DNA of 64,000 bases from Chersky-299 sp963749535. GTDB lineage: Bacteria > Actinomycetota > Thermoleophilia > RBG-16-64-13. This document shows, in pieces, positions 38,328 through 47,676 of this stretch. Each line of letters starts with the position of its first letter. Position 1 is the stretch's first letter. The position numbers and the translations under genes were made by a program. The notes below the pieces were generated by a model that was given only the letters and a program-made list of their open reading frames with translations, had not been told where the DNA came from and searched no databases. Where the stretch lies: positions 124,001 through 188,000 of the forward strand of contig CAVVNF010000019.1 of the NCBI GenBank assembly GCA_963749535.1, in the 5' to 3' direction.

Positions 38328-39021
38328 CTAAGGGGTTTCCTCGGCCTCCGAGCGCAGCATTTCGACCATCCTGGAGATGCTGTCCCAGTCGTAACCTCGG
38401 CGAAGCAGGAAGCCGGTCAACCGACGTTCGGCGGCCACCGGATCCCTCCGGAACTCGGAGCCGAACCGACGGCGCACCTGGGATTGGAGAGCCTCCTCCT
38501 GCTCCCGGACAGACTCCTCGTCCGCCTGCCGCTCGGCCAGGACGCCTTCCACACTTCCTCGGTCGACACCTTTGCGCCGCAACTCCTGCCGCACGCGACG
38601 ATCGCCCCAGCCCGACCTGGTCTTCTCGACGCGTGTAGCTCCGGGCGAAGCGCTCGTCGTCGAGGTACCCGAGATCCTTCAGCCAGGCGACGACGTCGTC
38701 GATCGTCCCAGGCGCGAAGCCGAGCCTCCGCAGGCGCGTCCGAAGCTCCTCAGACGAGCGGTCGCGGATCGCCAGCAGAGCGAGGGCCCTTGCCCGCGCG
38801 AGGAACGGTTGGTCGCCGTCGCGGAGCGCCTGCTGCCCCTCGGCAGTCAGCACACCGCCCACGCGAAGCCCCGCACCCTGCGCCAGTCCAGCATCCACCT
38901 CAAGTGCGAACGACCCATCGATGTATACGGCGATCCGGTCGGGCCGCCCGTTGCGTGGGACCATCGAGGTCACCACGCCATCCTGCGGGGCTCCCGGCTC
39001 CTTGCCGCTGCTCTTTCTCAT
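38328..39021 (-). CDS. recX: regulatory protein RecX (one frame break)
   Basis: RecX binds and restrains RecA filaments. The first frame carries the N-terminal extension and repeats (RARALALLAIRDRSSEELRTRL, GTIDDVVAWLKDLGYLDDERFARSYT). After a one-base break at about 38615-38640 the second frame gives EKTRSGWGDRRVRQELRRKGV and RRLTGFLLRRGYDWDSISRM. Start ATG at 39021 is chosen by position 60 nt after recA; ATG 38964 is an alternative. recA-recX is the standard arrangement. Confidence 0.87.
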
Positions 39022-39080
39022 CGAGGCTTCACGGAACGTCCAGACAGGCCGGCGATCAGTGGCCTCCAGAGGCTCGTCTG

Positions 39081-40262
39081 CTACTTCCCGGAAGACCGCG
39101 TCTCGTTGCCCTCGAAGGTGCCATCTGGCGGCGAGCCCTCTCCGGCGTGAGCCGCTGCCGAGGCTGCGGCCGACGCGACGGCAGACTGCTGGGAAGGAAC
39201 GGCCACAGGCGCTCCGGCGGCCGTCTTCGCCGTTGAGGACGCCTCGATCTCGGTGGCCGACAACCCTACGTTCCTCCACTCAGGGTCGAGAGCCTCGATG
39301 ATCTCCCTCCGGAATTGGGCCAAGAGCTCGGGGTTGTCGCGGAGGAACTGGCGCACGTTCTCGCGTCCCTGGCCCAAACGCTGATCGCCGTAGGAGAACC
39401 AGGCTCCACTCTTTTGCACGATCTTGTTGTTGACCGCCAGATCCAGGATGTCGCCCTCGGTCGATATGCCGGCCCCGTACATGATGTCGAACTCGGCATC
39501 CTTGAACGGAGGCGCGACCTTGTTCTTGACCACCCTCACGCGCACCCTGTTCCCGACCGCGTCGGTGCCTTCTTTGAGAGTCTCGATCCGGCGGATGTCC
39601 AGCCGCACTGACGCGTAGAACTTGAGGGCACGGCCGCCCGGCGTGACTTCGGGATTGCCGAACATGACCCCGACCTTCTCTCGCAACTGGTTGATGAAGA
39701 TGCACGTGGTCTGCGTCTTACTGATGGTGCCGGCCAGCTTGCGCAAAGCCTGGCTCATCAGGCGGGCCTGCAAGCCCACGTGGGAGTCGCCCATCTCGCC
39801 TTCGAGCTCCGCGCGGGGCGTCAACGCCGCGACAGAGTCCACGACGATCACATCCAGAGCGCCACTGCGGATGAGCAGTTCCGTGATCTCAAGTGCCTGC
39901 TCACCATTGTCGGGTTGTGAGACCAGGAGTTCGTCGATATTGACGCCGATCCGGCGAGCGTACGCCGAGTCCATGGCGTGCTCGGCGTCGATGAAGGCTG
40001 CTTTGCCGCCGGCCTTCTGCGCCTCAGCAATGATGTGCAGGGCCAATGTGGTCTTGCCGCTGGACTCAGGGCCGAAGATCTCAACCACCCGACCACGCGG
40101 CACGCCTCCCACCCCTGTTGCGAGATCGAGACCCAGCGACCCGGTGGATATGGCAGGGACCTTCAAGGCCGCCGACTCGTCCCCAAGCCGCATTATGGAG
40201 CCCTTTCCGTATTGGCGCTCGATCTGCAAAACGGCCATCTCCAGGGCCTTGTCCTTTTCCAC
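39081..40262 (-). CDS. recA: recombinase RecA
   Basis: RecA catalyses strand exchange and LexA cleavage. It shows IERQYGKGSIMRLGD, Walker A EIFGPESSGKTTLALH, the MAW segment AEHAMDSAYARRIGVN and L2 region GGRALKFYASVRLDIRR. GTG at 40262 lies just after AGGAGG that overlaps the thpR stop, so it is preferred to ATG 40283. The 393 residues include a C-terminal tail of about 50 residues rich in Ala and Ser, longer than the typical acidic tail. Confidence 0.96.
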   Translation of the reverse strand: MEKDKALEMAVLQIERQYGKGSIMRLGDESAALKVPAISTGSLGLDLATGVGGVPRGRVVEIFGPESSGKTTLALHIIAEAQKAGGKAAFIDAEHAMDSAYARRIGVNIDELLVSQPDNGEQALEITELLIRSGALDVIVVDSVAALTPRAELEGEMGDSHVGLQARLMSQALRKLAGTISKTQTTCIFINQLREKVGVMFGNPEVTPGGRALKFYASVRLDIRRIETLKEGTDAVGNRVRVRVVKNKVAPPFKDAEFDIMYGAGISTEGDILDLAVNNKIVQKSGAWFSYGDQRLGQGRENVRQFLRDNPELLAQFRREIIEALDPEWRNVGLSATEIEASSTAKTAAGAPVAVPSQQSAVASAAASAAAHAGEGSPPDGTFEGNETRSSGK

Positions 40263-40270
40263 CGCTCCTC

Positions 40271-40870
40271 CTAAACCTTCCATCCGCTTTTCTCATCGAA
40301 CACCGCACGAGCTACCACCGAATACCGCGCTCCTTCTCGGCTGAGCTCACTCCTGTAGAGACAGACCGACTCTATCGCATACAGCGCCCGCCCGCTCTCA
40401 TACCTTGGTTGCACCGGGCCCGGCACTCGCAGGCGCGCGATCGTGAGATGCGGCCGAAAAGGCCGTTTCTCGCGGGTCATCACGCCAGCCGCCTCCAATC
40501 CTCCCATGACGGTCTCGAAAAGCCGGGCGAAGACCTGCGCGCGATCGTCCAAGTCCAAGGCCACCACCCTCGCTTTCCTCGCCGACGGCAGCATCAGAAA
40601 GCCCATGATCTCCGCCGTCCCACCCCCATCAGCCGGCAAGGAGTCGACCACCGCGCACGCGGCGGAAGCTTTCGCTGCGTCCACTGCCCCGATGAACGCC
40701 AAGGTCACATGAAGCTGGTCGGGCCGCATCAACCTTAGCCCATTCGAACGTGGCAGCGCAGCCTGCGCGTTCTCGACGAAACCCAGGAGCTTGGCAGGCA
40801 ATGGCACGCCGACGAAAAGGCGCTGCTTCTCGTTCGCGTCAGCCACGCCTTCGCGTGGCCGATCAGCCAA
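40271..40870 (-). CDS. thpR: RNA 2',3'-cyclic phosphodiesterase (2'-5' RNA ligase family)
   Basis: The 199-residue 2H phosphoesterase has both catalytic tetrapeptides, LHVTLAFIG and PHLTIARLR, about 80 residues apart. It begins QRLFVGVPLPAKLLGFVE. It lies between pgsA (2-nt gap) and recA, whose ribosome site follows its stop directly. The physiological RNA substrate is unknown for the family. Confidence 0.92.
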   Translation of the reverse strand: MADRPREGVADANEKQRLFVGVPLPAKLLGFVENAQAALPRSNGLRLMRPDQLHVTLAFIGAVDAAKASAACAVVDSLPADGGGTAEIMGFLMLPSARKARVVALDLDDRAQVFARLFETVMGGLEAAGVMTREKRPFRPHLTIARLRVPGPVQPRYESGRALYAIESVCLYRSELSREGARYSVVARAVFDEKSGWKV

Positions 40871-40872
40871 GC

Positions 40873-41520
40873 TTATTCCTTGTCAACTGCCCCCCGCGCA
40901 CGAGACTCTCCGCTTCCGCCATCTTCAGTTGCGTCCGCGGCCTGGTGGCCCTCGACCGCGACCGGCGGTAATCCTCGCAGGCGCGGACGCGCCTTTACGA
41001 AGTAGTCAATACCGCTCGCCACGGTCAAGATCAGCGCCAAGCCGACCAGCCACCACGAGATCCTGTGGCCGAGCAGCAGCCAATGGGGCTTCACCCACCG
41101 CGGCTCCACGATCAAGACCGCGATGGCCAGTAACTGGCTCAGCGTCTTCGCTTTGCCCCATTTGCTGGCCGGGATGACCACATTCTCTACCGCGGCGACC
41201 ATGCGCAGCCCCGAAACCGCGAATTCACGGGCAATGATCACCATAGCAACCCAGGCGGACAGTTTATCGAGAGCCACGAGGGAAACCAGCGCACCCGAGA
41301 CCAGAAGTTTGTCCGCCAACGGATCGAGGAAGGCGCCCATCACGGTGACCTCTCCCCTGCGCCTCGCGAGCGTGCCGTCCAAAGTGTCGCTGAGTGCCGC
41401 CACGGCTAAGGTCGCGAAGGCAAAAATGTCACCCGAGGGTACTCCGGCGAGAAGGAAGACCATAAGGACGGGCACCAGCACTACGCGGAAGAAACTTATG
41501 GAGTTGGGAAGGTTAGGCAT
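40873..41520 (-). CDS. pgsA: CDP-diacylglycerol-glycerol-3-phosphate 3-phosphatidyltransferase
   Basis: This 215-residue membrane enzyme commits CDP-diacylglycerol to phosphatidylglycerol. The CDP-alcohol phosphotransferase motif D-G-x2-A-R-x8-G-x3-D-x3-D is seen in LDGTLARRRGEVTVMGAFLD followed by PLADK. Five or so hydrophobic helices and a polar C-terminal tail follow. It overlaps the rimO stop by one base. Confidence 0.94.
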   Translation of the reverse strand: MPNLPNSISFFRVVLVPVLMVFLLAGVPSGDIFAFATLAVAALSDTLDGTLARRRGEVTVMGAFLDPLADKLLVSGALVSLVALDKLSAWVAMVIIAREFAVSGLRMVAAVENVVIPASKWGKAKTLSQLLAIAVLIVEPRWVKPHWLLLGHRISWWLVGLALILTVASGIDYFVKARPRLRGLPPVAVEGHQAADATEDGGSGESRARGAVDKE

Positions 41521-42848
41521 TAAGGCAGGCTCCCTATCATGTCGAACCCGGCCGCGCCGACAATGGTGACCTCGACAAGGTCACCCGGACTCAGCCCCGC
41601 GGGGATCTTTCCCTCGATGTACGTCACCCCATCCACCTCCGGCGCCTGGCCGGCAGTTCTTGCGATCGCCGAGACATTGCCCCCAAGGTCTCCGATGTCG
41701 AGCGAGTCGATCATCACCTCCACCTTCGAGCCGACCAATCGCATGTGTTCGCTCTCAGATCGCGACACGAGGGCGGCGTTCAGGCGGTTCAATCGATCCA
41801 TGGCGATCCGCTTAGGCACCCGAGGCCGCAACTCGGCAGCCGCTGTGCCTTCCTCAGGACTGTATATGAACGCTCCCGCGTAATCAAATGCGGCCTCGTT
41901 CACGAACTCGAGCAGCTCCTCGAATTGCTCTTCCGTCTCGCCGGGAAAGCCCACGATGAACGTGGAACGCACCGAGACGTCGGGCATGAGTCTTCTGGCC
42001 TCGGCCAGCAGCTCCAAGTACGCGATTCCGTCGCCTTGCCGCCCCATCCGCCTAAGCACGCCGCGGCTCGCGTGTTGCAACGGGATGTCCAGATAACGGC
42101 ACAACCGGGGCGAGCTGGCCATGTACCGCAAGAGAGCCGGCGAAAGGTGGTCCGGTTGCAGGTACATCAGCCTCACCCAACGAGAGCGGTCGTCCTCAGA
42201 AAGAAGATCCACCAGTTGGGTCAAGCTGACGTCGTCACCTTCCCAGACGGCGGTATCCTGCCCCACCAGCACCAGTTCCCTCGCGCCTTCGTCGAGACAC
42301 GCCGTCGCCTCGGCCAGAATGTCGCGAAGCTCCAACGAGTGATAGGCACCCTTGATCGCCGGTATCGCACAGAAGCTGCAGCTCTCGTCGCAGCCATCGG
42401 AGATCTTCACGTAGGCGTGGGCTTGGGGAGTCCGCGACGGACATGTCTCCATGGCAGACCGGTCGCGCCCACTTCCAAGTGCCTCCGAGTCGGGCATCAG
42501 CCGAGCCACCAGCCTGTCTGTCTCGGCCAGCCCGAACCAGCCCGCCACCTCGGGGATCCCCTGCTCCAGCTCAGTCCGATAGCGCTCGACCAAGCAGCCC
42601 ATCGCCAGCACCTCCTTGTCAGGGTGACCGGCGCAGGCTTCCAGGATCGCGGCTATGGATTCTTCCTTTGCGTCCCGAATGAAACCGCAGGTATTGACAA
42701 GGATATGGGTGGCTTCCTCCGGCTCCCCGACCACGAGCACGCGCGCCTCGGTCAGCCGTCGCAGCGCACTCCGGCTGTCGGCATCGTTCTTGGGACAGCC
42801 CAGGGTGAGGATGTACACCCGAGGAACTGACGCCGGCCGGTCGGGCAT
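41520..42848 (-). CDS. rimO: ribosomal protein uS12 methylthiotransferase
   Basis: RimO is a radical-SAM enzyme that methylthiolates an Asp of ribosomal protein S12. It shows YILTLGCPKNDADS, VNTCGFIRDAKEESI, AMGCLVERY, the radical-SAM site ISDGCDESCSFCAIPAIKG and a C-terminal TRAM domain. LGCPKN is RimO-typical, where MiaB has FGCQMN. ATG at 42848 follows the stop of the rodZ-like gene after one base. It is intact at 442 residues. Confidence 0.95.
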   Translation of the reverse strand: MPDRPASVPRVYILTLGCPKNDADSRSALRRLTEARVLVVGEPEEATHILVNTCGFIRDAKEESIAAILEACAGHPDKEVLAMGCLVERYRTELEQGIPEVAGWFGLAETDRLVARLMPDSEALGSGRDRSAMETCPSRTPQAHAYVKISDGCDESCSFCAIPAIKGAYHSLELRDILAEATACLDEGARELVLVGQDTAVWEGDDVSLTQLVDLLSEDDRSRWVRLMYLQPDHLSPALLRYMASSPRLCRYLDIPLQHASRGVLRRMGRQGDGIAYLELLAEARRLMPDVSVRSTFIVGFPGETEEQFEELLEFVNEAAFDYAGAFIYSPEEGTAAAELRPRVPKRIAMDRLNRLNAALVSRSESEHMRLVGSKVEVMIDSLDIGDLGGNVSAIARTAGQAPEVDGVTYIEGKIPAGLSPGDLVEVTIVGAAGFDMIGSLP

Positions 42849-42849
42849 G

Positions 42850-43770
42850 CTAGGTGCTGGACTCCGTTCGCTGCAGTCCCGTCTCTGTGACCAGGAATGA
42901 GCCTGGAGCACCACTCACCGGGCCGGACTTGCCGTTCAGCGTGACCGTCACCACTTCGGGCGCCCCCAGGGTCACCCAGTAAGCCTTGGCGGAAGCGAAT
43001 GTCAGCTCCCCGCCCGCGGACAGCGTTCCCGCGTACAGTTCAGCCCCGCCGCTGCTGTTCTCATGCACGATCAGCCAGCAACTGCCGCTATTCACGTGGA
43101 TCTTGAAGGACAGATTCGCACCCGGCAAGGTTGTCGCCGCCGAAGTTTCCTGGGTGTGTCCAGCAGACGTCGGGGACGAGCTCCCGACGGAAGTGGACGC
43201 AGAAACCGAGGAATCACCAGTGCTTCCGGATGTCCCAAGACCGGTGCTGGTCGTGCTGGTGATAGTGCTGCTCGTCAGGCTGCTCGCATCTATGGTCGCC
43301 TTGTGGCTGCGCCCGGGGTAATACCAGGCGAGCGCCGCCACGACCACGATGACCACGAACGCAAGCAGTGCGTAGCCTCGTGGGCTTCGGCGTTGACCGC
43401 CTCCGCGCCTCTTGTCGCCACCAGGGGGAGTCAATGGCGCCGGACGAGAACGAGACTGTGAGCCAGACCGCGATCGGGTGCGCTCCTTGGGCGTCCTCAT
43501 GACTTCCCGAGTGACCGAGGGCAGTTGCTCGTGCTCGGAGTGGTACGTCGAGCGGTACTGCGCCACCAGCGCGTCGGCATCGAGCTTCAAGAAGGTCGCA
43601 TAGGTGCGCAGGAAAGCCTTGACGTACACCGGCCCCGGCAGCACCTCGAAATCGTCGTTCTCGAGGGCCTCCAGGTACTTGCGGCGAACCTTGGTGCGGT
43701 CTTCTACATCTTTGATGCTGAGGCCCTTGCGGATGCGGGCCTCGCGTAGGCTGTTACCGATCTCAGTCAC
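42850..43770 (-). CDS. RodZ-like helix-turn-helix membrane protein with DUF4115 domain
   Basis: The N-terminus is a Cro/CI-type HTH (GNSLREARIRKGLSIKDVED, KYLEALENDDFEVLPGPVYV), followed by a basic linker, one membrane helix (YALLAFVVIVVVAALAWYY), a Ser/Thr-rich stretch and a C-terminal beta domain (WLIVHENSSGGAELYAGTL). This order is that of RodZ, which links MreB to the membrane and helps set rod shape. Five bases separate it from selU upstream. Confidence 0.85.
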   Translation of the reverse strand: MTEIGNSLREARIRKGLSIKDVEDRTKVRRKYLEALENDDFEVLPGPVYVKAFLRTYATFLKLDADALVAQYRSTYHSEHEQLPSVTREVMRTPKERTRSRSGSQSRSRPAPLTPPGGDKRRGGGQRRSPRGYALLAFVVIVVVAALAWYYPGRSHKATIDASSLTSSTITSTTSTGLGTSGSTGDSSVSASTSVGSSSPTSAGHTQETSAATTLPGANLSFKIHVNSGSCWLIVHENSSGGAELYAGTLSAGGELTFASAKAYWVTLGAPEVVTVTLNGKSGPVSGAPGSFLVTETGLQRTESST

Positions 43771-43775
43771 GGGGG

Positions 43776-44876
43776 CTAAAGAACTGCCTCTCTGATGTGC
43801 CGCGCGATCCGCCTGGCGAACCGGCGCGCATCTGCGATCGGGTCTGGGCTCGTCTCGAACTCAAGCACGAATTCCCTTCCCTCCACACAAGAGCGCTGAT
43901 ACATGCGGTCGTAGTACTCGCTCAAGAGCCGCTCCACCACCTCGGAGAATCTACCATCATCAAATGCCCTTTCCAAGGAAAGGTGGGTCTCCCGAGGTAG
44001 CCGTTCCGCGATGAGTTCCAAGCTATGGCGGAAACGAGCCTTGTCTTCGTCACTCCACGTATCGGGCGAATACTCCTCGAGGATCCGCTGAGCCCGCGCG
44101 GCGACCCCGGCACTCACCTGGATCGGGATGCCGGTGCGGATCGTCAGAGCCATCTTGTCGGGGACGAATATATGTCCGATCTTGCCACCTTCGCATTCGA
44201 GAACCAGGTAGTCACCCCGGGGATTGCGCAGCTCATCCCACAGGAGCGCGTCAAAATCCTTCTGGCGGCGTTCTTTGGGCTGGTTCAACCCGCCCAGGAG
44301 CGAACCTCGATGCAGGGCCAGCTCCTCCAGGTCGAGCGGCCATGGGCGCAGGCCGCGCAGGCCCGGCGCAATCTCAGCCAGGCCGCGCAATAGGGCACTC
44401 TTACCTGCTCCTGTATGCCCATACAACGTGAAGACCGGCATCGCCGGCCCCCAAGTTTCCAAGCCGGAGAGCACCTCGCGCCGGTAGCCGCGATAGCCAC
44501 CCTGCACCATAACGGCATGCAGACCCACGAGAGCGAGCAGGAGGACGACATTCCGGCTTCTTTCTCCCCCGCGCCAGCACATGACGGCCAGGCGGCGTCC
44601 TCTGGGTTGTGCGCGCGCGAGATCCGCCAACTGATGGATGTAATCGGCGAGGCAGGGGCTGACGACTTCCATCGCGGCCATCCGCGCCTTGGACGCGCCT
44701 TCGTGCCTGTAGACGGTGCCCACGGCAGCGCGCTGTTCGTCGTTCAGTAGGGGTAAGTTGACGGACCCGGGAACGTGTCCTTCCGCGAATTCCCCCGGAG
44801 AGCGCACATCGACCACTTGGAACCCGCCCTCCATGACCTCAGCCGGGCCTATAGAGGGCACGCACAGATCAGTCAC
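43776..44876 (-). CDS. selU: tRNA 2-selenouridine synthase
   Basis: The 366-residue protein has an N-terminal rhodanese domain with the catalytic-Cys loop MCWRGGERSRNVVLLL and a C-terminal P-loop domain (LYGHTGAGKSALLRGLAE). It replaces sulfur by selenium at the wobble 2-thiouridine of tRNA, using selenophosphate. Its start overlaps ftsK by 8 nt. No selD, selA or selB lies in the window, so selenium use must be supported by genes elsewhere. Confidence 0.92.
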   Translation of the reverse strand: MTDLCVPSIGPAEVMEGGFQVVDVRSPGEFAEGHVPGSVNLPLLNDEQRAAVGTVYRHEGASKARMAAMEVVSPCLADYIHQLADLARAQPRGRRLAVMCWRGGERSRNVVLLLALVGLHAVMVQGGYRGYRREVLSGLETWGPAMPVFTLYGHTGAGKSALLRGLAEIAPGLRGLRPWPLDLEELALHRGSLLGGLNQPKERRQKDFDALLWDELRNPRGDYLVLECEGGKIGHIFVPDKMALTIRTGIPIQVSAGVAARAQRILEEYSPDTWSDEDKARFRHSLELIAERLPRETHLSLERAFDDGRFSEVVERLLSEYYDRMYQRSCVEGREFVLEFETSPDPIADARRFARRIARHIREAVL

Positions 44877-47661
44877 GGTCTAGTCCGTCTCCCGGGTGGT
44901 CCTCAAAGCGCAGGGACGTCAGAACGTGGTCGAATTCTTCCGGCTCGATCATGATCTGCCGGGGTTTGCTTCCTTCCCAGGGCCCCACTATCCCTCGCCG
45001 CTCCAACATGTCGATCAGTCGTCCTGCCCGAGTGTAGCCCACGCGGAGCCTCCGCTGCAGCATCGACACGGAGGCGCTGCCCGTTTCGATCACCAGCCGC
45101 GCGGCATCGGCCAGGAGGTCGTCGGAGTCGGGGTCGAAAAGGTCTTCCTCTTCCTTCTTGACCTCAGCAGGCCGGCGCAGAAGCTCTTCCCGGAACTCAG
45201 GATCCCCCTGATGGCGCCAATGGCTCACCATTGCTGCTATCTCGTCCTCGGTGATATAGGCCCCCTGGATCCGCTGAAGATGGCTCGAGCCGAGCGGCTT
45301 GAACAGCATGTCCCCCATACCGAGGAGCGCCTCGGCCCCGTTGACGTCCAGGATCACCCGGGAGTCGGTCTGGCTGGATACCGCGAACGCGATACGAGAA
45401 GGGATGTTCGCCTTGATCATCCCGGTGATGACGTCCGCGGAGGGGCGCTGTGTGGCCACGACCAGGTGGATACCCACCGCCCGAGACTTCTGCGCCAGCC
45501 GAATGACGTAGTCCTCCACCTCTTGCGGCGACACCATCATGAGGTCCGCCAGTTCGTCGATGACGATAAGGATGTACGGCAGGGGGCGCTCGCCCCGCCG
45601 GACGCGGGTCTTGTTCATCTCCGCCAAGTTGCGTGCGTGGTCCAACTCCATGAGCTCGTACCGGTCTTCCATCTCCTTGGCTACGTTGTGGAGCACACCC
45701 GCCGCGTCCTTCATGTTGGTCACCACAGGCACGAGAAGGTGCGGAATCCGGTCGTAGTGGGACAGTTCCACCTTCTTCGGGTCGATCATGATGAACCGTA
45801 CCTGCTCTGGAGTCGAACGGAGGAGCACCGAGGACACAAGACAGTTGATGCAGCCGCTCTTGCCCGAGCCGGTGGTGCCGGCGATGAGCAAGTGCGGCAA
45901 CCGGGTCAGGTCGGTGTACACCGCCTTGCCCGAGATGTCCTTCCCGAGCCACACCATCAGCGGGCCGGCGGACTTCGGGAAGTCTCTGTAGATGTCACCC
46001 AGGGTCACGAAGTCCGGGCGCTGGTTCGGCACTTCCACGCCCACGGCCGACTTGCCGGGGATGGGCGCAAGAATCCGGATCTCGGTGGAGGCCAAGGCAT
46101 ACGCGAGATCGTCCTTCAGGTTGGAGACCTTAGAAACCTTCGTTCCCGGCGCCAGTTGGAGTTCATAGCGCGTCACGCGCGGTCCGACAACCATCCCCAC
46201 CACCCGCGCTTCAACGCCGAACTGGGCGAGGGCACTCAACAGCGTCGCCGCGGTGTCGCGATCCATCCGGCCCTGCCCAGCGGGCAGCGGTGCACTCTTG
46301 CGCAGAAGTTCCGCTTCGGGCAGAGCGTAGTCCGGACTGTGATAGCCAGTGCTCTCCCGCACCGGAGCGGCAAGACCCGGCAGCGTCTCCTGGCGGGAAT
46401 CGATCTTCGCGGCGCCGTCATCGCCGGACCCCGGGCCGGCGTGCGCCAGAAGCTGCCCCACCTCACTGCCGGCCACTGCTGTGGCGGTGGCCGACGCGGC
46501 CCCCGCGACCGCGGCCAATGCGTTCGGAACAGCGCCGGCTACCGCGGCCGGCTGGGGCGACACTTGTTCGAGAACCGCTTCTCCGCCCGAGAATCCGGCG
46601 CCAGATCCGACTGGGCTTGGCTGCTCGTGACCGAAAAGATCGGCGAACGCCGATGCGCCGTCGACGACCGACCGCGAAGACGCGATAGTGCCGCGAGCCC
46701 CTCCGAACGGCGCCAGCGGGCTCCGGCTCGCCGGAAGCCCGTCTTCCCAGTCATCGAACTCTCTACCGAAAGGACTCGTCGGACCCGACCGCGTAAGGCC
46801 CATCGCGAGCGTCGCTTCCGGATCCTCAGAACCCTGCAATTGGCTCACCAGATCCACCGGTCCCAGCCTGGGGCCGCCAACGGGATGCAACTCGTCGAAC
46901 CCGCCCAAGGTGTGACCGGCGCCGGCGAACGCCTGGTCGTTTCGGGTACGCATGCGGATGGTGGCGCTCTCCGCTCCGGCCTTCACTGCCAACGCGGTCC
47001 TTTTGGTGCTGCTCCCTAGTTTCTTGAGAGTCAAGCCTGTTGCAAGCCCCACTCCCGCCAGGAGGGTCAGCCATCCGATTATGCCGACGCCGGGGCCACC
47101 AACGACCCGGTGCAACAGCACGTAGAGGGCCTCACCCAACCCGCCCGACCGCGCCTCGAAAGAGGCCCGCACGAAGTTCGCCTCGGCGTGAACGCCGATG
47201 GGTGGAAACCCGGCGGCCATCAACAGAAAAAGCCCGAAAAGAAACACGAGGACGCCTGCGAACCAAGGAGCGCGACGCACTCTGAACTCCAAGACCGTCG
47301 TCACGGAGAAACACAGAAGCGCCACCGGCACCAGAAACGCCAGACGCCCCATCGCGCCGCTCAGTCCTGCTTCGGCAGCGCGGCCGGCGAAGCCACCCTT
47401 GGCGCCGGCGATGACGACGAAGAACAAGAACACGGCCACGCCGAACATGACCAGAGCTACGATCTCGCGGTTGCGTCCCGGAACTGTCCGCGCAGCCCGC
47501 CCGGCTTCGCCGCCGCGTGCAGCCCCAGCTGAGCCTACTCGCGTCCCTCGGGGCGAGGAGCGCCTGCCGGAACTCTGCTGTCTCGCTGCGCCAGCAGCGC
47601 GACGTCCGGGCTTCACGGCCGTTCGCGCTACCCGTTGCGTGTCTCTTGACGGATCAGCCAT
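44869..47661 (-). CDS. ftsK: DNA translocase FtsK/SpoIIIE
   Basis: The 930-residue protein moves chromosomal DNA through the closing septum. It has a basic Arg-rich N-terminus, about four membrane helices (residues about 65-205), a long variable Ala/Pro/Gly linker, Walker A AGTTGSGKSGCIN near residues 594-606, Walker B YILIVIDELADLMM near 700 and the C-terminal gamma winged-helix domain (SMLQRRLRVGYTRAGRLID). It is intact and lies between rnj and selU. Confidence 0.95.
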   Translation of the reverse strand: MADPSRDTQRVARTAVKPGRRAAGAARQQSSGRRSSPRGTRVGSAGAARGGEAGRAARTVPGRNREIVALVMFGVAVFLFFVVIAGAKGGFAGRAAEAGLSGAMGRLAFLVPVALLCFSVTTVLEFRVRRAPWFAGVLVFLFGLFLLMAAGFPPIGVHAEANFVRASFEARSGGLGEALYVLLHRVVGGPGVGIIGWLTLLAGVGLATGLTLKKLGSSTKRTALAVKAGAESATIRMRTRNDQAFAGAGHTLGGFDELHPVGGPRLGPVDLVSQLQGSEDPEATLAMGLTRSGPTSPFGREFDDWEDGLPASRSPLAPFGGARGTIASSRSVVDGASAFADLFGHEQPSPVGSGAGFSGGEAVLEQVSPQPAAVAGAVPNALAAVAGAASATATAVAGSEVGQLLAHAGPGSGDDGAAKIDSRQETLPGLAAPVRESTGYHSPDYALPEAELLRKSAPLPAGQGRMDRDTAATLLSALAQFGVEARVVGMVVGPRVTRYELQLAPGTKVSKVSNLKDDLAYALASTEIRILAPIPGKSAVGVEVPNQRPDFVTLGDIYRDFPKSAGPLMVWLGKDISGKAVYTDLTRLPHLLIAGTTGSGKSGCINCLVSSVLLRSTPEQVRFIMIDPKKVELSHYDRIPHLLVPVVTNMKDAAGVLHNVAKEMEDRYELMELDHARNLAEMNKTRVRRGERPLPYILIVIDELADLMMVSPQEVEDYVIRLAQKSRAVGIHLVVATQRPSADVITGMIKANIPSRIAFAVSSQTDSRVILDVNGAEALLGMGDMLFKPLGSSHLQRIQGAYITEDEIAAMVSHWRHQGDPEFREELLRRPAEVKKEEEDLFDPDSDDLLADAARLVIETGSASVSMLQRRLRVGYTRAGRLIDMLERRGIVGPWEGSKPRQIMIEPEEFDHVLTSLRFEDHPGDGLDRD

Positions 47662-47676
47662 CTGCGCTCCCGGACC

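Noticed and set aside
44896..47019. 707-codon plus-strand open frame opposite ftsK
   Set aside because: It is antisense to ftsK, is His/Arg/Pro-rich without recognisable domains, and has no support as a gene.
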